Notes under the pieces: model-generated | The model's input: only the letters and a program-made list of their open reading frames with translations | Told to the model about the DNA's origin: nothing | Databases searched by the model: none | Shown here: piece after piece, positions 53,042-61,256 of the stretch | How positions within the stretch are numbered: the stretch's first letter is position 1 | Layout: each line of letters opens with the position of its first letter | Position numbers and translations under genes: made by a program | Assembly: GCA_021844275.1 (NCBI GenBank) | Contig: JAKBTR010000113.1 | Location: 1 to 64,000 of the forward strand | From: Nitrospirota bacterium | Lineage (GTDB): Bacteria > Nitrospirota_A > Leptospirillia > Leptospirillales > Leptospirillaceae | Length of the DNA stretch: 64,000 nt | Direction of reading: 5' to 3'

Positions 53042-53051
53042 GCATGTTTTA

Positions 53052-53080
53052 AAAATAAGAGAAGGAGGCGTTCGTGTCAA
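53052..53080 (-). promoter_or_regulatory. Promoter of the tetR-efflux operon
   Basis: On the minus strand a consensus TTGACA (53080-53075) is followed after 17 nt by TATTTT (53057-53052). The start point would be near 53045, at the edge of the operator. The -35 box lies in the loop of the hairpin at 53063-53092. Confidence 0.75.
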
Positions 53081-53092
53081 GAGACGCCTCCT
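53063..53092 (-). terminator. Terminator downstream of the fdhE operon, overlapping the tetR promoter
   Basis: AGGAGGCGT and ACGCCTCCT form a perfect 9-bp stem with a 12-nt loop. On the minus strand it is followed by TCTCTTATTTTT. It starts 12 nt after the stop of the small membrane protein gene and should end that transcript. Confidence 0.8.
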
Positions 53093-53103
53093 GTCATGCG
53101 GGA

Positions 53104-53355
53104 TCAGTGTTTTCCGGAATATCCCGAAAGGGTGGATTGACCGTTTTTGGAAGGCTGTGGAGGATCTTCCTCGATCGGGTATCCCCAGGGATCCCGTTTG
53201 GGAAGATCCGGCGGAAGCTTCTTCTGGAGGACTTTCTCATGCTTCACAAATCGGGAGATGCTGATCGAAACAAGAAAGATCAGGATCATCAGTCCGGAAA
53301 GAATGATGGTGTAGTTGACGATCGAATTGAGGTTCAGTCGGGAAACGGTATCCAT
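53104..53355 (-). CDS. Small single-span membrane protein
   Basis: The 83-residue protein begins MDTVSRLNLNSIVNYTIILS and has one strong membrane span (TIILSGLMILIFLVSISIS). A basic then proline-rich tail follows (KLPPDLPKRDPWGYPIEEDP), which would face the cytoplasm or the periplasm. It lies 34 nt after fdhE, before the terminator, so it probably belongs to the fdhE transcript. The ribosome-binding site (GGGAG) is 12 nt from the ATG, further than normal. I do not recognise a family. Confidence 0.65.
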   Translation of the reverse strand: MDTVSRLNLNSIVNYTIILSGLMILIFLVSISISRFVKHEKVLQKKLPPDLPKRDPWGYPIEEDPPQPSKNGQSTLSGYSGKH

Positions 53356-53389
53356 CGGTTCGAATGACTCCCTTAGCTTGCAGGCCGGT

Positions 53390-54298
53390 TCAGGGTCGGG
53401 GGGTATCGTATCCCGGCCGGATGATCGTTTCAAAACGTTCCGGCGGTTGTCCCATCGGACGAAATCCCATCTCCTGGGCCGCCATGTCGAGATGAATGCC
53501 CAGGATTTCCTGAACATCCGCATTCAGAACCTCTTTCTCCGACCGCTGGTCCACGATCTTGATGTAGGACTGGCACCCTTCACACGCCAGGAATCCCTGA
53601 TTTTCCTCCGGATGTTTGTACATGAGGTTGACCCTGTCCGGATCGTCAAGGCCACAGGCGGGACAGCCGTCCGAAGGCTCGGCCATCCAGGAGAAAGCAC
53701 AGAAAAAGCAGAAGTAGCGTCTCCGGCCTTCCGAAAGAGCCTGACCCAGCGAAGGGGAACCCCCGCAGACGGGACAGAGAGGGAAGTCCCAGTCCAGGCT
53801 CCCGCCCAGAAGCGTCCGGAGGGTTTCATGCAGCCGTTCGAAGGAGACCCTCAAAGTCAGTTTGATCAGATGCATCAGAAGGGGGCCGGGAACATCCATT
53901 TCGCGGGAAATCTGGTCCAGGTAGGCATCATCCCGGGAGAGGACGGTCCGGATCAGCCAGGGTTCGCTTCTCCCTGACACCCGAAGGTACGAAGCGATAC
54001 GCTGCGCCAATACTTCCTTTTCTCCTCCCCCCTGACGCATCACGGTCAGGATCTTGCGAAACTGCGTTCCGGAACTCGCGAACTCAAGACGGGCGAAAGA
54101 TTCCCGGTCGAGAAGAGCTCTCCCCGAGCGATGTCGATCTCGAACGTTCTGGTCCCGAAGATCCACGGCCGGCAAAAAATCATCCGGAATCGATGCATGC
54201 CAGATCTCCTCGATTTTTTGCTGGAACTGGAAGATTTCCCGCAAATGGGGCCTGGCCCGGATGTGGGCGGCCAGTTGCTGTTCTCTGGTAAGCGCCAT
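53390..54298 (-). CDS. fdhE: Formate dehydrogenase accessory protein FdhE
   Basis: FdhE is a rubredoxin-like cytoplasmic chaperone needed for maturation of membrane-bound formate dehydrogenase. The 302-residue protein has four CxxC motifs (CPVC, CFFC, CPAC, CEGC) in its C-terminal half, of the kind that bind iron, with CPVCGGSPSLGQ matching the family. The ATG at 54298 lies right after the relA-type stop; a start 8 residues earlier would overlap that gene. No formate dehydrogenase subunit is present in this window, so its partner must be encoded elsewhere. Confidence 0.9.
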   Translation of the reverse strand: MALTREQQLAAHIRARPHLREIFQFQQKIEEIWHASIPDDFLPAVDLRDQNVRDRHRSGRALLDRESFARLEFASSGTQFRKILTVMRQGGGEKEVLAQRIASYLRVSGRSEPWLIRTVLSRDDAYLDQISREMDVPGPLLMHLIKLTLRVSFERLHETLRTLLGGSLDWDFPLCPVCGGSPSLGQALSEGRRRYFCFFCAFSWMAEPSDGCPACGLDDPDRVNLMYKHPEENQGFLACEGCQSYIKIVDQRSEKEVLNADVQEILGIHLDMAAQEMGFRPMGQPPERFETIIRPGYDTPRP

Positions 54299-54299
54299 C

Positions 54300-56585
54300 C
54301 TAATCTTCCTTTCCGGATTCATTTTTGGAAAACGTCGTCGCTTTCTTGATCCGCTGGACCCGGATCACCCCCTTGAATTGCTGGATTTCGTCCATGATAG
54401 TCTGGAGATGAGTCATGTCCCGCACCATCAGGGAAAAATTGAGAACGGCCATCTTGCGGCGGTCCTGCCGGACTTCGGCGTGCGTAATGTTGGTCCCCTT
54501 CGCGGAAATGACCGCCGAAACCCCTGCCAGCATTCCGGGCTTGTCTTCCATCAGGACCCGGAGATCGACCTCGAAGGTGGATCCGGACTCCGAATCCCAG
54601 GTCGCGGCAATGAACCGTTCTTTCTGAACGGACAAATGGTCGAGGTTGGGACAGTCCCGGGAATGGATCATGATCCCCCTGCCCCGCGTCACGAATCCCA
54701 CGATTTCTTCTCCGGGAACCGGGCTGCAGCAACGGGCGATCCCCAATAACAGGTCCCTTCCACCCCCGCGCACAACGATCGGATAGTCGGACGCCGATAC
54801 CTCATGTTCGGCAGAAGCGGGCGGCGGAGTATCCAACGGAAGCGGAAAAAGCTTGCGGAGAACCCCCTGGGGTGTCACCTTCCCGAAGCCGATTCGGGAA
54901 AAGACATTTTCGATCGTCGGAACAGGCAGATCCGAAAACGACAGAACGGTTTCCAAATGAGGACTCTTCAGAAATTCGCTCAGAGACTTGTGGACCTTCC
55001 GGAATTCGGCTTCGAGGGCTTTCCTGCCGATTTCGGCGCTCTGGCGGTCTTCCTCTTCCTTGAGCCAGTGACGGATCCGGGCCCTTGCGCGAGGAGTCGC
55101 CACATACCGGAGCCAATCCTTGCTCGGAGTCTGGGTGGGAGAGGTCATGATCTCCACGATATCCCCGGACGAAAGGACCGTCTTGATCGGCGCCCACCGC
55201 CCGTTGATCCGGGAGCCAACAATATGATTCCCCAGATCGGTGTGGATGCTGTAGGCAAAATCGATCGCCGTTGCGCCATGGATCAGTTCCTTGACCTGGC
55301 CCTTCGGGGTGAAAATATAAACTTCATCAGGAAAAAGGTTGACCTTGACCGAATCCATGAACTCCCGGTTGTCCGGAAGCTCCTTTTGCCATTCGACCAG
55401 CTGACGGAGCCAGGCAACGACCTTCCGTTCCCCTTCCGCCGGCAGGGTGTCGGACTTTTCCTTGTAGTTCCAGTGGGCGGCAATCCCTTCCTCCGCCACA
55501 CGATGCATCTCTTCCGTACGGATCTGGAACTCCACCGGAACGCCTTCCGGACCGATGACCGTCGTATGAAGCGACTGATACATGTTGGATTTGGGAACGG
55601 CGATAAAGTCCTTGATGCGTCCGGTGATCGGCTTCCAGATGCTGTGGAGAAGGCCCAGGATCCCGTAGCAGTTCAATTTTGTGTCCGTGATGATCCGGAT
55701 CCCCATCAAGTCGTAGATCTCGTCGAACGGGATTTCCTGCAACGTCATTTTCCGGTAGATGCTGTAGATATGCTTGTACCGGCCCAGGACCCGCCCGTAA
55801 ATCCCGTTTGAGCGAAGGGCCTCTTCCGCGGTGCGGACAATCAGGTTGATATAGTTCTTCCTCTCCTTCCGACGGGCTGACACCCGCGCCCGCAGATCCT
55901 GGAACGTCTTGGGTTCCAGGACGGAAAAGGACAGGTCTTCGAGTTCCGATTTCATCCACCCGATTCCCAGTCGGTTCGCAAGAGGAGCGTAGATTTCCAG
56001 GGTCTCCTGGGCGATAGCACGCTGCCGGGAAGAATCGAGAGATCCCAGTGTCCGCATGTTGTGAAGACGGTCCGCAAGTTTGACCAGGATCACCCGGATG
56101 TCTTCCGACATGGAAAGGAGCATCTTGCGAAAATTTTCGGCCTGCTTTTCCGCCTTGGAGGTCTGATACTGGAATTTTCCGATCTTTGTCACGCCGTCGA
56201 TCAGCGTCAGGACCTTCTTTCCGAATTTTTCCTCGATCAGATCCGGCGGAAGCGACGTATCTTCCAGGGTATCGTGCAGAAGGGCGGTAATGAGGCAGGT
56301 CGCGTCCACCTTCATGCTGGCCAGGATCAGTGCCACGCTCAGAGGATGGTCCACATAGGCTTCGCCCGACCTGCGGTATTGCCCCTTGTGGGCTTCGGCG
56401 GCCAGCCGGTAAGCTTCCCTCAGCCGGTCGGTGACTTCCGGAGCGCTGTTGTAAACGGACACTTCCGACACAAGGGTATCGATCGTCGGAACAGATTCCG
56501 GCAAACGGTCCCCGTGGTCGGAAATATCGGGGGTGTTGGCCCTATCCTGTGGGTCTGTAGCGACGGATGGAGAAGTGCCGCTCAA
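54300..56585 (-). CDS. Bifunctional (p)ppGpp synthetase/hydrolase, RelA/SpoT homolog
   Basis: The 761-residue protein makes and degrades the stringent-response alarmone. It has an HD hydrolase domain with an intact LLHDTLEDT, a synthetase domain (YDLMGIRIITDTKLNCYG, then FIAVPKSNMYQSLHTTVIG), a TGS domain (VYIFTPKGQVKELIHGAT), a helical region, a CC/zinc-type segment (GIARCCSPVPGEEIVGF) and an ACT domain at the C-terminus. Both catalytic sites look complete. The TTG start with GGGAG overlaps recJ by 44 nt. Confidence 0.94.
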   Translation of the reverse strand: MSGTSPSVATDPQDRANTPDISDHGDRLPESVPTIDTLVSEVSVYNSAPEVTDRLREAYRLAAEAHKGQYRRSGEAYVDHPLSVALILASMKVDATCLITALLHDTLEDTSLPPDLIEEKFGKKVLTLIDGVTKIGKFQYQTSKAEKQAENFRKMLLSMSEDIRVILVKLADRLHNMRTLGSLDSSRQRAIAQETLEIYAPLANRLGIGWMKSELEDLSFSVLEPKTFQDLRARVSARRKERKNYINLIVRTAEEALRSNGIYGRVLGRYKHIYSIYRKMTLQEIPFDEIYDLMGIRIITDTKLNCYGILGLLHSIWKPITGRIKDFIAVPKSNMYQSLHTTVIGPEGVPVEFQIRTEEMHRVAEEGIAAHWNYKEKSDTLPAEGERKVVAWLRQLVEWQKELPDNREFMDSVKVNLFPDEVYIFTPKGQVKELIHGATAIDFAYSIHTDLGNHIVGSRINGRWAPIKTVLSSGDIVEIMTSPTQTPSKDWLRYVATPRARARIRHWLKEEEDRQSAEIGRKALEAEFRKVHKSLSEFLKSPHLETVLSFSDLPVPTIENVFSRIGFGKVTPQGVLRKLFPLPLDTPPPASAEHEVSASDYPIVVRGGGRDLLLGIARCCSPVPGEEIVGFVTRGRGIMIHSRDCPNLDHLSVQKERFIAATWDSESGSTFEVDLRVLMEDKPGMLAGVSAVISAKGTNITHAEVRQDRRKMAVLNFSLMVRDMTHLQTIMDEIQQFKGVIRVQRIKKATTFSKNESGKED

Positions 56586-58191
56586 CGTGATCTCCCTTTC
56601 CGACCAATTCCGGTGTCATAACGAGGTCTACCCTGTCTCCCGGTTTGGGCAAATTGGATGTCTGTCTGAAAGCCGCCTTCTCCATTCCGTGGCTCCATCG
56701 GAAATGGCACAGGACAAGTCGGCCGTTTGTCGATTCCATCCGTTCGATCTGGACGTTCCGGATTCCGAAAAGCGGCTCCGGAAACCCTTCGCCGAACGGC
56801 ACAAGCTTTCCCAGTCCCTCCCAGAAGGAAGGCGACCGGTAATAGGAGGGAAGGAACGCATCAATCTCCAGAGAATCCGGATCCTGGATATCCGAACAGG
56901 GCGATGCCTCTTTCAGGATGTTGCCCAGAACAGAACGGACCGTTTCCAGAAGTTCAACCGGAAATCCAAGTCCTCCGGCTTTCGGATGTCCCCCTCCCGA
57001 AACCGGCAGACCTTCCAGTTCCTTCAGAATGTCGGAAAGGGTGATTCCTCCCCGCAAGCGCAAGGAACCCCGAACTCCTCCGTTGGGACTCAATGTCGCG
57101 ACGAAAACGGACTGATCGAACTCCTCGCTTAAGCGGTGGGCGATCCGCCCCATGACTCCGGGAGCCCAGTCCGGAGCGAAAAGAACAGGGGTACCGTCCC
57201 ATTGTTTCCGGGCTTCCTCGTAGATGCTCCACTCGGCTTCCCTTCTCCGGCGGTTCAGCTCCATGACCTGCAAGGAATAGCGCTCGGCCTCGGACAGAGT
57301 TCTCGCCATCAGCAGATGAAACGCCGGCAAGGGATCGGACATTCGACCGGGCGCATTGAGAGAGGGAATGACCCAGAACGAGTAGTCGTTGATCATGATC
57401 TTGCGGTGGACACGTTTTCGGAGAAGGGCCCGGACGCCCGGAAAAGAGTCCAGGATTTCCCGGTCGAGAAGGGCCTGAACGAAATACCGGTTTTCATGCA
57501 GGATGGGAGCCCTGTCCGAAAGAACCGCCAAGCCCGCCAGAAAAGCCATTTCCCTCTCTTCCGGAGAATCGACGAGAGACCGGAGAAGGACATACAGACA
57601 ACCGACTGCAGTCAGATGAGACCGCCCCTGCGGGTGGACGATGGGCATTTCACGGGGCCACGGTTCCTGCAGAAGATGATGGTCCACCACGATCGACGAA
57701 AGGCCTCTCCGGCCCGCTTCCTGGAGGAGAGGAAGATTCGAGACTCCCAGATCGGCTACGATCAGGACTCTGAAGCCTTCCTGCGGCAACGACAGGATAC
57801 GGTCGGGATTCACCCCGTGTCCTTCCTCCCGCTTGACCAGAAGTACCCGGTGAGGATGCTGTCGGCGCGAAAGGAACCGGGAACACATGACGGCCGATGT
57901 GATGCCGTCTACATCGAGGTCCGCATAGATCGCAATCGGGGACCCGTCCTGCAGAGCTTCCCACAAGACATTCTGCGCCAAACCGATGTCGCCGACAGAA
58001 TCCTCTCCGGGGGGCTGGGGATGGAAAAAAGACTCATCCAGGGAATCCCAGCAGAAACCTCTTCCCAGCAGAAAGCGCGCCCAGATCGGATCCATCCCTA
58101 TTTCCCGGGCCAGATCGGCAACATCGGATTCCATTACGGAAGGCAGAAGCCATCCAGGCTTTGCTTTCCGTCTTTCGTGGTCGGTATCCAT
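56542..58191 (-). CDS. recJ: Single-stranded-DNA-specific exonuclease RecJ
   Basis: RecJ is a 5'-3' exonuclease used in recombination and mismatch repair. The 549-residue DHH-family protein has motif I (ADLDVDGITSAV), the DHH motif (SIVVDHHLLQ), and the DHHA1 motif (PVSGGGHPKAGGLGF), plus a C-terminal OB-like domain. In motif I the usual Tyr after the first Asp is Leu. Some expected Asp residues are still present, so activity is likely. The ATG at 58191 has AGGACATG before it. It follows a 37-residue ORF. Confidence 0.88.
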   Translation of the reverse strand: MDTDHERRKAKPGWLLPSVMESDVADLAREIGMDPIWARFLLGRGFCWDSLDESFFHPQPPGEDSVGDIGLAQNVLWEALQDGSPIAIYADLDVDGITSAVMCSRFLSRRQHPHRVLLVKREEGHGVNPDRILSLPQEGFRVLIVADLGVSNLPLLQEAGRRGLSSIVVDHHLLQEPWPREMPIVHPQGRSHLTAVGCLYVLLRSLVDSPEEREMAFLAGLAVLSDRAPILHENRYFVQALLDREILDSFPGVRALLRKRVHRKIMINDYSFWVIPSLNAPGRMSDPLPAFHLLMARTLSEAERYSLQVMELNRRRREAEWSIYEEARKQWDGTPVLFAPDWAPGVMGRIAHRLSEEFDQSVFVATLSPNGGVRGSLRLRGGITLSDILKELEGLPVSGGGHPKAGGLGFPVELLETVRSVLGNILKEASPCSDIQDPDSLEIDAFLPSYYRSPSFWEGLGKLVPFGEGFPEPLFGIRNVQIERMESTNGRLVLCHFRWSHGMEKAAFRQTSNLPKPGDRVDLVMTPELVGKGDHVERHFSIRRYRPTG

Positions 58192-58201
58192 CGGTCATGT
58201 C

Positions 58202-58315
58202 CTAAATGATCAGTTTTTTCTTCAAATAAAGCAGGAATATGATCAGGACCACCGGAAGAACAAAAAGTCCGAGGCTTCCCAGAACTTCTTCCGGATCGAT
58301 ATAGTTGCTGCCCAA
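58202..58315 (-). CDS. Very small single-span membrane protein between secF and recJ
   Basis: A 37-residue frame starts at TTG with AAGGGGG 6 nt upstream and reads LGSNYIDPEEVLGSLGLFVL, then PVVLIIFLLYLKKKLII. It has an acidic start, one hydrophobic span of about 18 residues and a triple-Lys tail, which by the positive-inside rule would be cytoplasmic. It lies 14 nt after secF and 10 nt before recJ. It is too short for usual gene finders. Function is unknown; a link to Sec translocation is suggested only by position. Confidence 0.6.
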   Translation of the reverse strand: MGSNYIDPEEVLGSLGLFVLPVVLIIFLLYLKKKLII

Positions 58316-58329
58316 GCGCTGCCCCCTTC

Positions 58330-59295
58330 CTATCCGTTTCGTGCGTTTGTGTTCCGGACGCCTTCCGTCGAGGAGGGCCTGCCGGCGACAATCGTCGCCT
58401 TTTTACCCTTCGGAATCACAAGAAGCAAGGGACTTGCCACAAAAATCGAAGCAAAGGTTCCAATGACGACGCCCATCAAGAGCGCCAAGGAAAAATCATG
58501 TATCACCGGGCCTCCGAAGAAAAAGAGGGCGACAAGCACCAGCACTACTGTAGATGATACCACAACTGTCCGACTCAAAACCTGATTGATTCCGAGATTG
58601 ATCAATTCTTCCATTGACTGGCGGCTGGCCCGGCGAAGCTGCTCGCGGATACGGTCGAAGACCACGACCGTATCCGTCAGGGAATACCCTGCCAGTGTCA
58701 GCAATGCCGTGACAACCAAAAGGTTGATCTCGACACCCAGGAGATAGAGCAGTCCCAAAACAGCCATGACGTTGTGGAACGTCGAAAGGGCAGCCGCCAC
58801 CCCGAAGCGGAATTCGAACCGGAAGGCGATATACACGATGATGCCGACGATGGAATACAGGATGGCCAGAAAGGCTTTTCCCGCCAGTTCGCTTCCGATG
58901 GTGGGGCCGATCTCCGTAGCGGACAGAATGGTCATGGGGTTTCCCGGAAAACCGGAACGAAGATCCTGAAGGAGTGCGGACGAAACGGGAGATCCGTCTT
59001 GCTGCTCTGATTTCGTCCGGATCAGGATATCGCTGGAGGACTGGATATTCTGGATCTGGACTCCATGAAACCCATTTTTCTCAAGGAGAGTACGGACAGA
59101 CTGAAGGGACACGCTTTCCTGAAAATGGACCTGGACTGCGGTTCCGCCGACGAAGTCGATCCCGAGGTTGGCCTTTCCCCGGGCAATCTGGAGGAGGGCA
59201 ATCAGCCCGATGACCAGAAAAACGGCGGATATCGTCAGGGAAATCTTACGTTTCCCCATGAAGTCGATGGACGGATTCTTGATAAGCTCTATCAT
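58330..59295 (-). CDS. secF: Protein translocase subunit SecF
   Basis: SecF works with SecD and YajC to pull proteins across the inner membrane using the proton gradient. The 321-residue protein has six membrane spans and the large first periplasmic loop. NLGIDFVGGTAVQVHF matches the SecD/SecF motif, and SLTDTVVVFDRIREQL is the characteristic block near the fourth span. It follows secD by 49 nt. Its C-terminus extends about 20 residues past the last span. Confidence 0.94.
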   Translation of the reverse strand: MIELIKNPSIDFMGKRKISLTISAVFLVIGLIALLQIARGKANLGIDFVGGTAVQVHFQESVSLQSVRTLLEKNGFHGVQIQNIQSSSDILIRTKSEQQDGSPVSSALLQDLRSGFPGNPMTILSATEIGPTIGSELAGKAFLAILYSIVGIIVYIAFRFEFRFGVAAALSTFHNVMAVLGLLYLLGVEINLLVVTALLTLAGYSLTDTVVVFDRIREQLRRASRQSMEELINLGINQVLSRTVVVSSTVVLVLVALFFFGGPVIHDFSLALLMGVVIGTFASIFVASPLLLVIPKGKKATIVAGRPSSTEGVRNTNARNG

Positions 59296-59344
59296 GTCTT
59301 TCTCCGAACCGAGCGGGGAAGCGTCGGCATCTTTCGTCCCAGTT

Positions 59345-60919
59345 TCAAATGGACAAGCGTTCCAGTTTTCTTTTTGCGGTCATGGCATCAAAGACCACAC
59401 GTGTTCCGACCAGCGCCGTGAAAAGGTTGATCGCAATTCCTACCGACAACGTGACGGCAAAGCCCTTGATCGGACCAGTGCCGAAAATAAATAGGATTAA
59501 CGCCGTGATCAGGGTCGTGACGTGCGAGTCGACGATAGTGAGAAACGCCTTGTCGTAGCCGGAGTCGATCGCCGAGCGAACCGGTTTTCCCAGTCGGAGT
59601 TCTTCACGGATGCGCTCGAAGATCAGCACGTTGGAGTCCACCCCCATGCCGATCGTCAGGATGATCCCGGCAATTCCCGGAAGCGTGAGTGTCGCGTGCA
59701 ACGCGGCCATCGCCCCGACCAGAAGGATCAGGTTCAGAAGAAGGGCACCATCGGCGATCATGCCCGAGATCCGGTAATAGAAAGCCATGAACAGAAGAAC
59801 GAGAACACCGGCAAAAATGGTTGCGCGAATCCCGGCACGAATGGAATCCTTGCCCAGGGAAGGTCCGACGGTGACGTTCTGAAGGATGTGGACCGGAGCG
59901 GGCAGGGCTCCGGACCGGAGGACGATCGAAAGGTCTTTCGCTTCCTTGAGGGTGAAGCTCCCGGTGATCTGGGCCTGGCCACCGGCAATCTCTTCCTGAA
60001 TGACCGGAGCCGAATAAACTGCATTGTCCAGCACGATTGCGAGTCGTTCCTTGACATGCTCCCGGGTAATCGTGTCAAAGAGCTTGGCGCCCGCCGAATT
60101 GAAGGTCAACGATACATAGGGCTCGTTGAACTGTCCGAAAGCAACCCGGGCATCCGAGATCAGGTCTCCGGACATCAGAGCCCCCCGGATCAAAAGATAT
60201 GGAAGCTCCACCCGGGTTCCATTGGCATCCGTCCGGTGGGAAAAAAGAACTTCATCCCCCGGCGGGACCGGCAATTTCTTCTCCAGAATCTTGTCCGCAT
60301 CGGGATTTTTGTCGTCCACGAGCAAAAACTGGAGACGGGCGGTCCGCCCGATCAGCGACATGGCCCGTCCAGGATCGTTGATCCCGGGCAGTTCGACGAG
60401 AATGCGGTCTTTCCCCTGACGTTCAATCAGGGGTTCCGCCACACCGAACTGGTCAATACGGTTTCGGATCACCTCCATGGCTTGCGTCATGGCATGTGTC
60501 CGGATCCTTTTCTCTTCTGCCGGAGACAAGGAGAAGGTCAACCCGGAATCGTCGGCGGACGCGAGCGTCAGGTAAGGATAATGGCGTCCGACCTGTTCTT
60601 TCACCTTGTCCCGCAAAGACCCCGCAGGAACGGGAAAACGGATGGTCGTCCCGTGGATAGAGGGCTGCATTGCGGGAGTTTTCATCGCAGTCGCGATCTC
60701 TTCCAGTGTCCCTTCGACGGCTTTTTCCCTGTCCACCTGAAGCGTGACGGACATTCCTCCTTTCAGATCGAGGCCGAGCGAAATCTTTCCGGAAGGAAGA
60801 ACTTTCCGGAGGCCGTCCGGCAGGTTTTTCCAAACCGGAAGGGAGGGCAGTAGAAGCAGAAAAGACAGGAGGGATGCTCCGCCGAGGAGGGTCAGACGAA
60901 AACCGATTTTTCTTTTCAT
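59345..60919 (-). CDS. secD: Protein translocase subunit SecD
   Basis: This 524-residue RND-fold protein has one N-terminal span, a large periplasmic region and five C-terminal spans. ISLGLDLKGGMSVTLQVD is the D1 motif, and TLPGIAGIILTIGMGVDSNV then LIFERIREEL is the proton-path block with the conserved Asp and Arg. It forms SecDF with the next gene and improves export through SecYEG. It lies 46 nt after yajC. The ATG at 60919 has no ideal ribosome-binding site but gives the normal start. Confidence 0.95.
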   Translation of the reverse strand: MKRKIGFRLTLLGGASLLSFLLLLPSLPVWKNLPDGLRKVLPSGKISLGLDLKGGMSVTLQVDREKAVEGTLEEIATAMKTPAMQPSIHGTTIRFPVPAGSLRDKVKEQVGRHYPYLTLASADDSGLTFSLSPAEEKRIRTHAMTQAMEVIRNRIDQFGVAEPLIERQGKDRILVELPGINDPGRAMSLIGRTARLQFLLVDDKNPDADKILEKKLPVPPGDEVLFSHRTDANGTRVELPYLLIRGALMSGDLISDARVAFGQFNEPYVSLTFNSAGAKLFDTITREHVKERLAIVLDNAVYSAPVIQEEIAGGQAQITGSFTLKEAKDLSIVLRSGALPAPVHILQNVTVGPSLGKDSIRAGIRATIFAGVLVLLFMAFYYRISGMIADGALLLNLILLVGAMAALHATLTLPGIAGIILTIGMGVDSNVLIFERIREELRLGKPVRSAIDSGYDKAFLTIVDSHVTTLITALILFIFGTGPIKGFAVTLSVGIAINLFTALVGTRVVFDAMTAKRKLERLSI

Positions 60920-60965
60920 GGCTGGACAGTCAACCCCTTTCCATTTACCCCCGGAGGGTCATCGG

Positions 60966-61256
60966 CTATATTTCGGAAGCCAGGGAAATAATGGTCTGCT
61001 TGAGAACGGTCACGCGGACGGACGGCGCAACTTCCAGTTCCACCGTACGGTCGCCCAGGGAAGCGACGGTTCCGATGAGACCCCCGGAAAGCAGAACCCT
61101 GTCTCCTTCTTTCAGCTCGCTCAAAAACGACTGATGTTTTTTCTGGCGCCGTTTCTGAGGCAAGATGATCAGAAGATACAGGAAAACGACAAAAAGAAGG
61201 ATCGGGAGAAGATTGAGCAAGGCGGACGCGCCGCCGGAGGGTGGTTGGGCGTTCAT
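60966..61256 (-). CDS. yajC: Preprotein translocase accessory subunit YajC
   Basis: YajC is a small inner-membrane partner of SecDF. The 96-residue protein has one span (LLNLLPILLFVVFLYLLIIL), then PQKRRQKKHQSFLSELKEGD, the basic segment typical of YajC, and LSGGLIGTVASLGDRTVELE. The ATG overlaps the tgt stop (ATGA), and upstream open sequence is a shadow of tgt. The order tgt-yajC-secD-secF is widely conserved. Confidence 0.95.
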   Translation of the reverse strand: MNAQPPSGGASALLNLLPILLFVVFLYLLIILPQKRRQKKHQSFLSELKEGDRVLLSGGLIGTVASLGDRTVELEVAPSVRVTVLKQTIISLASEI

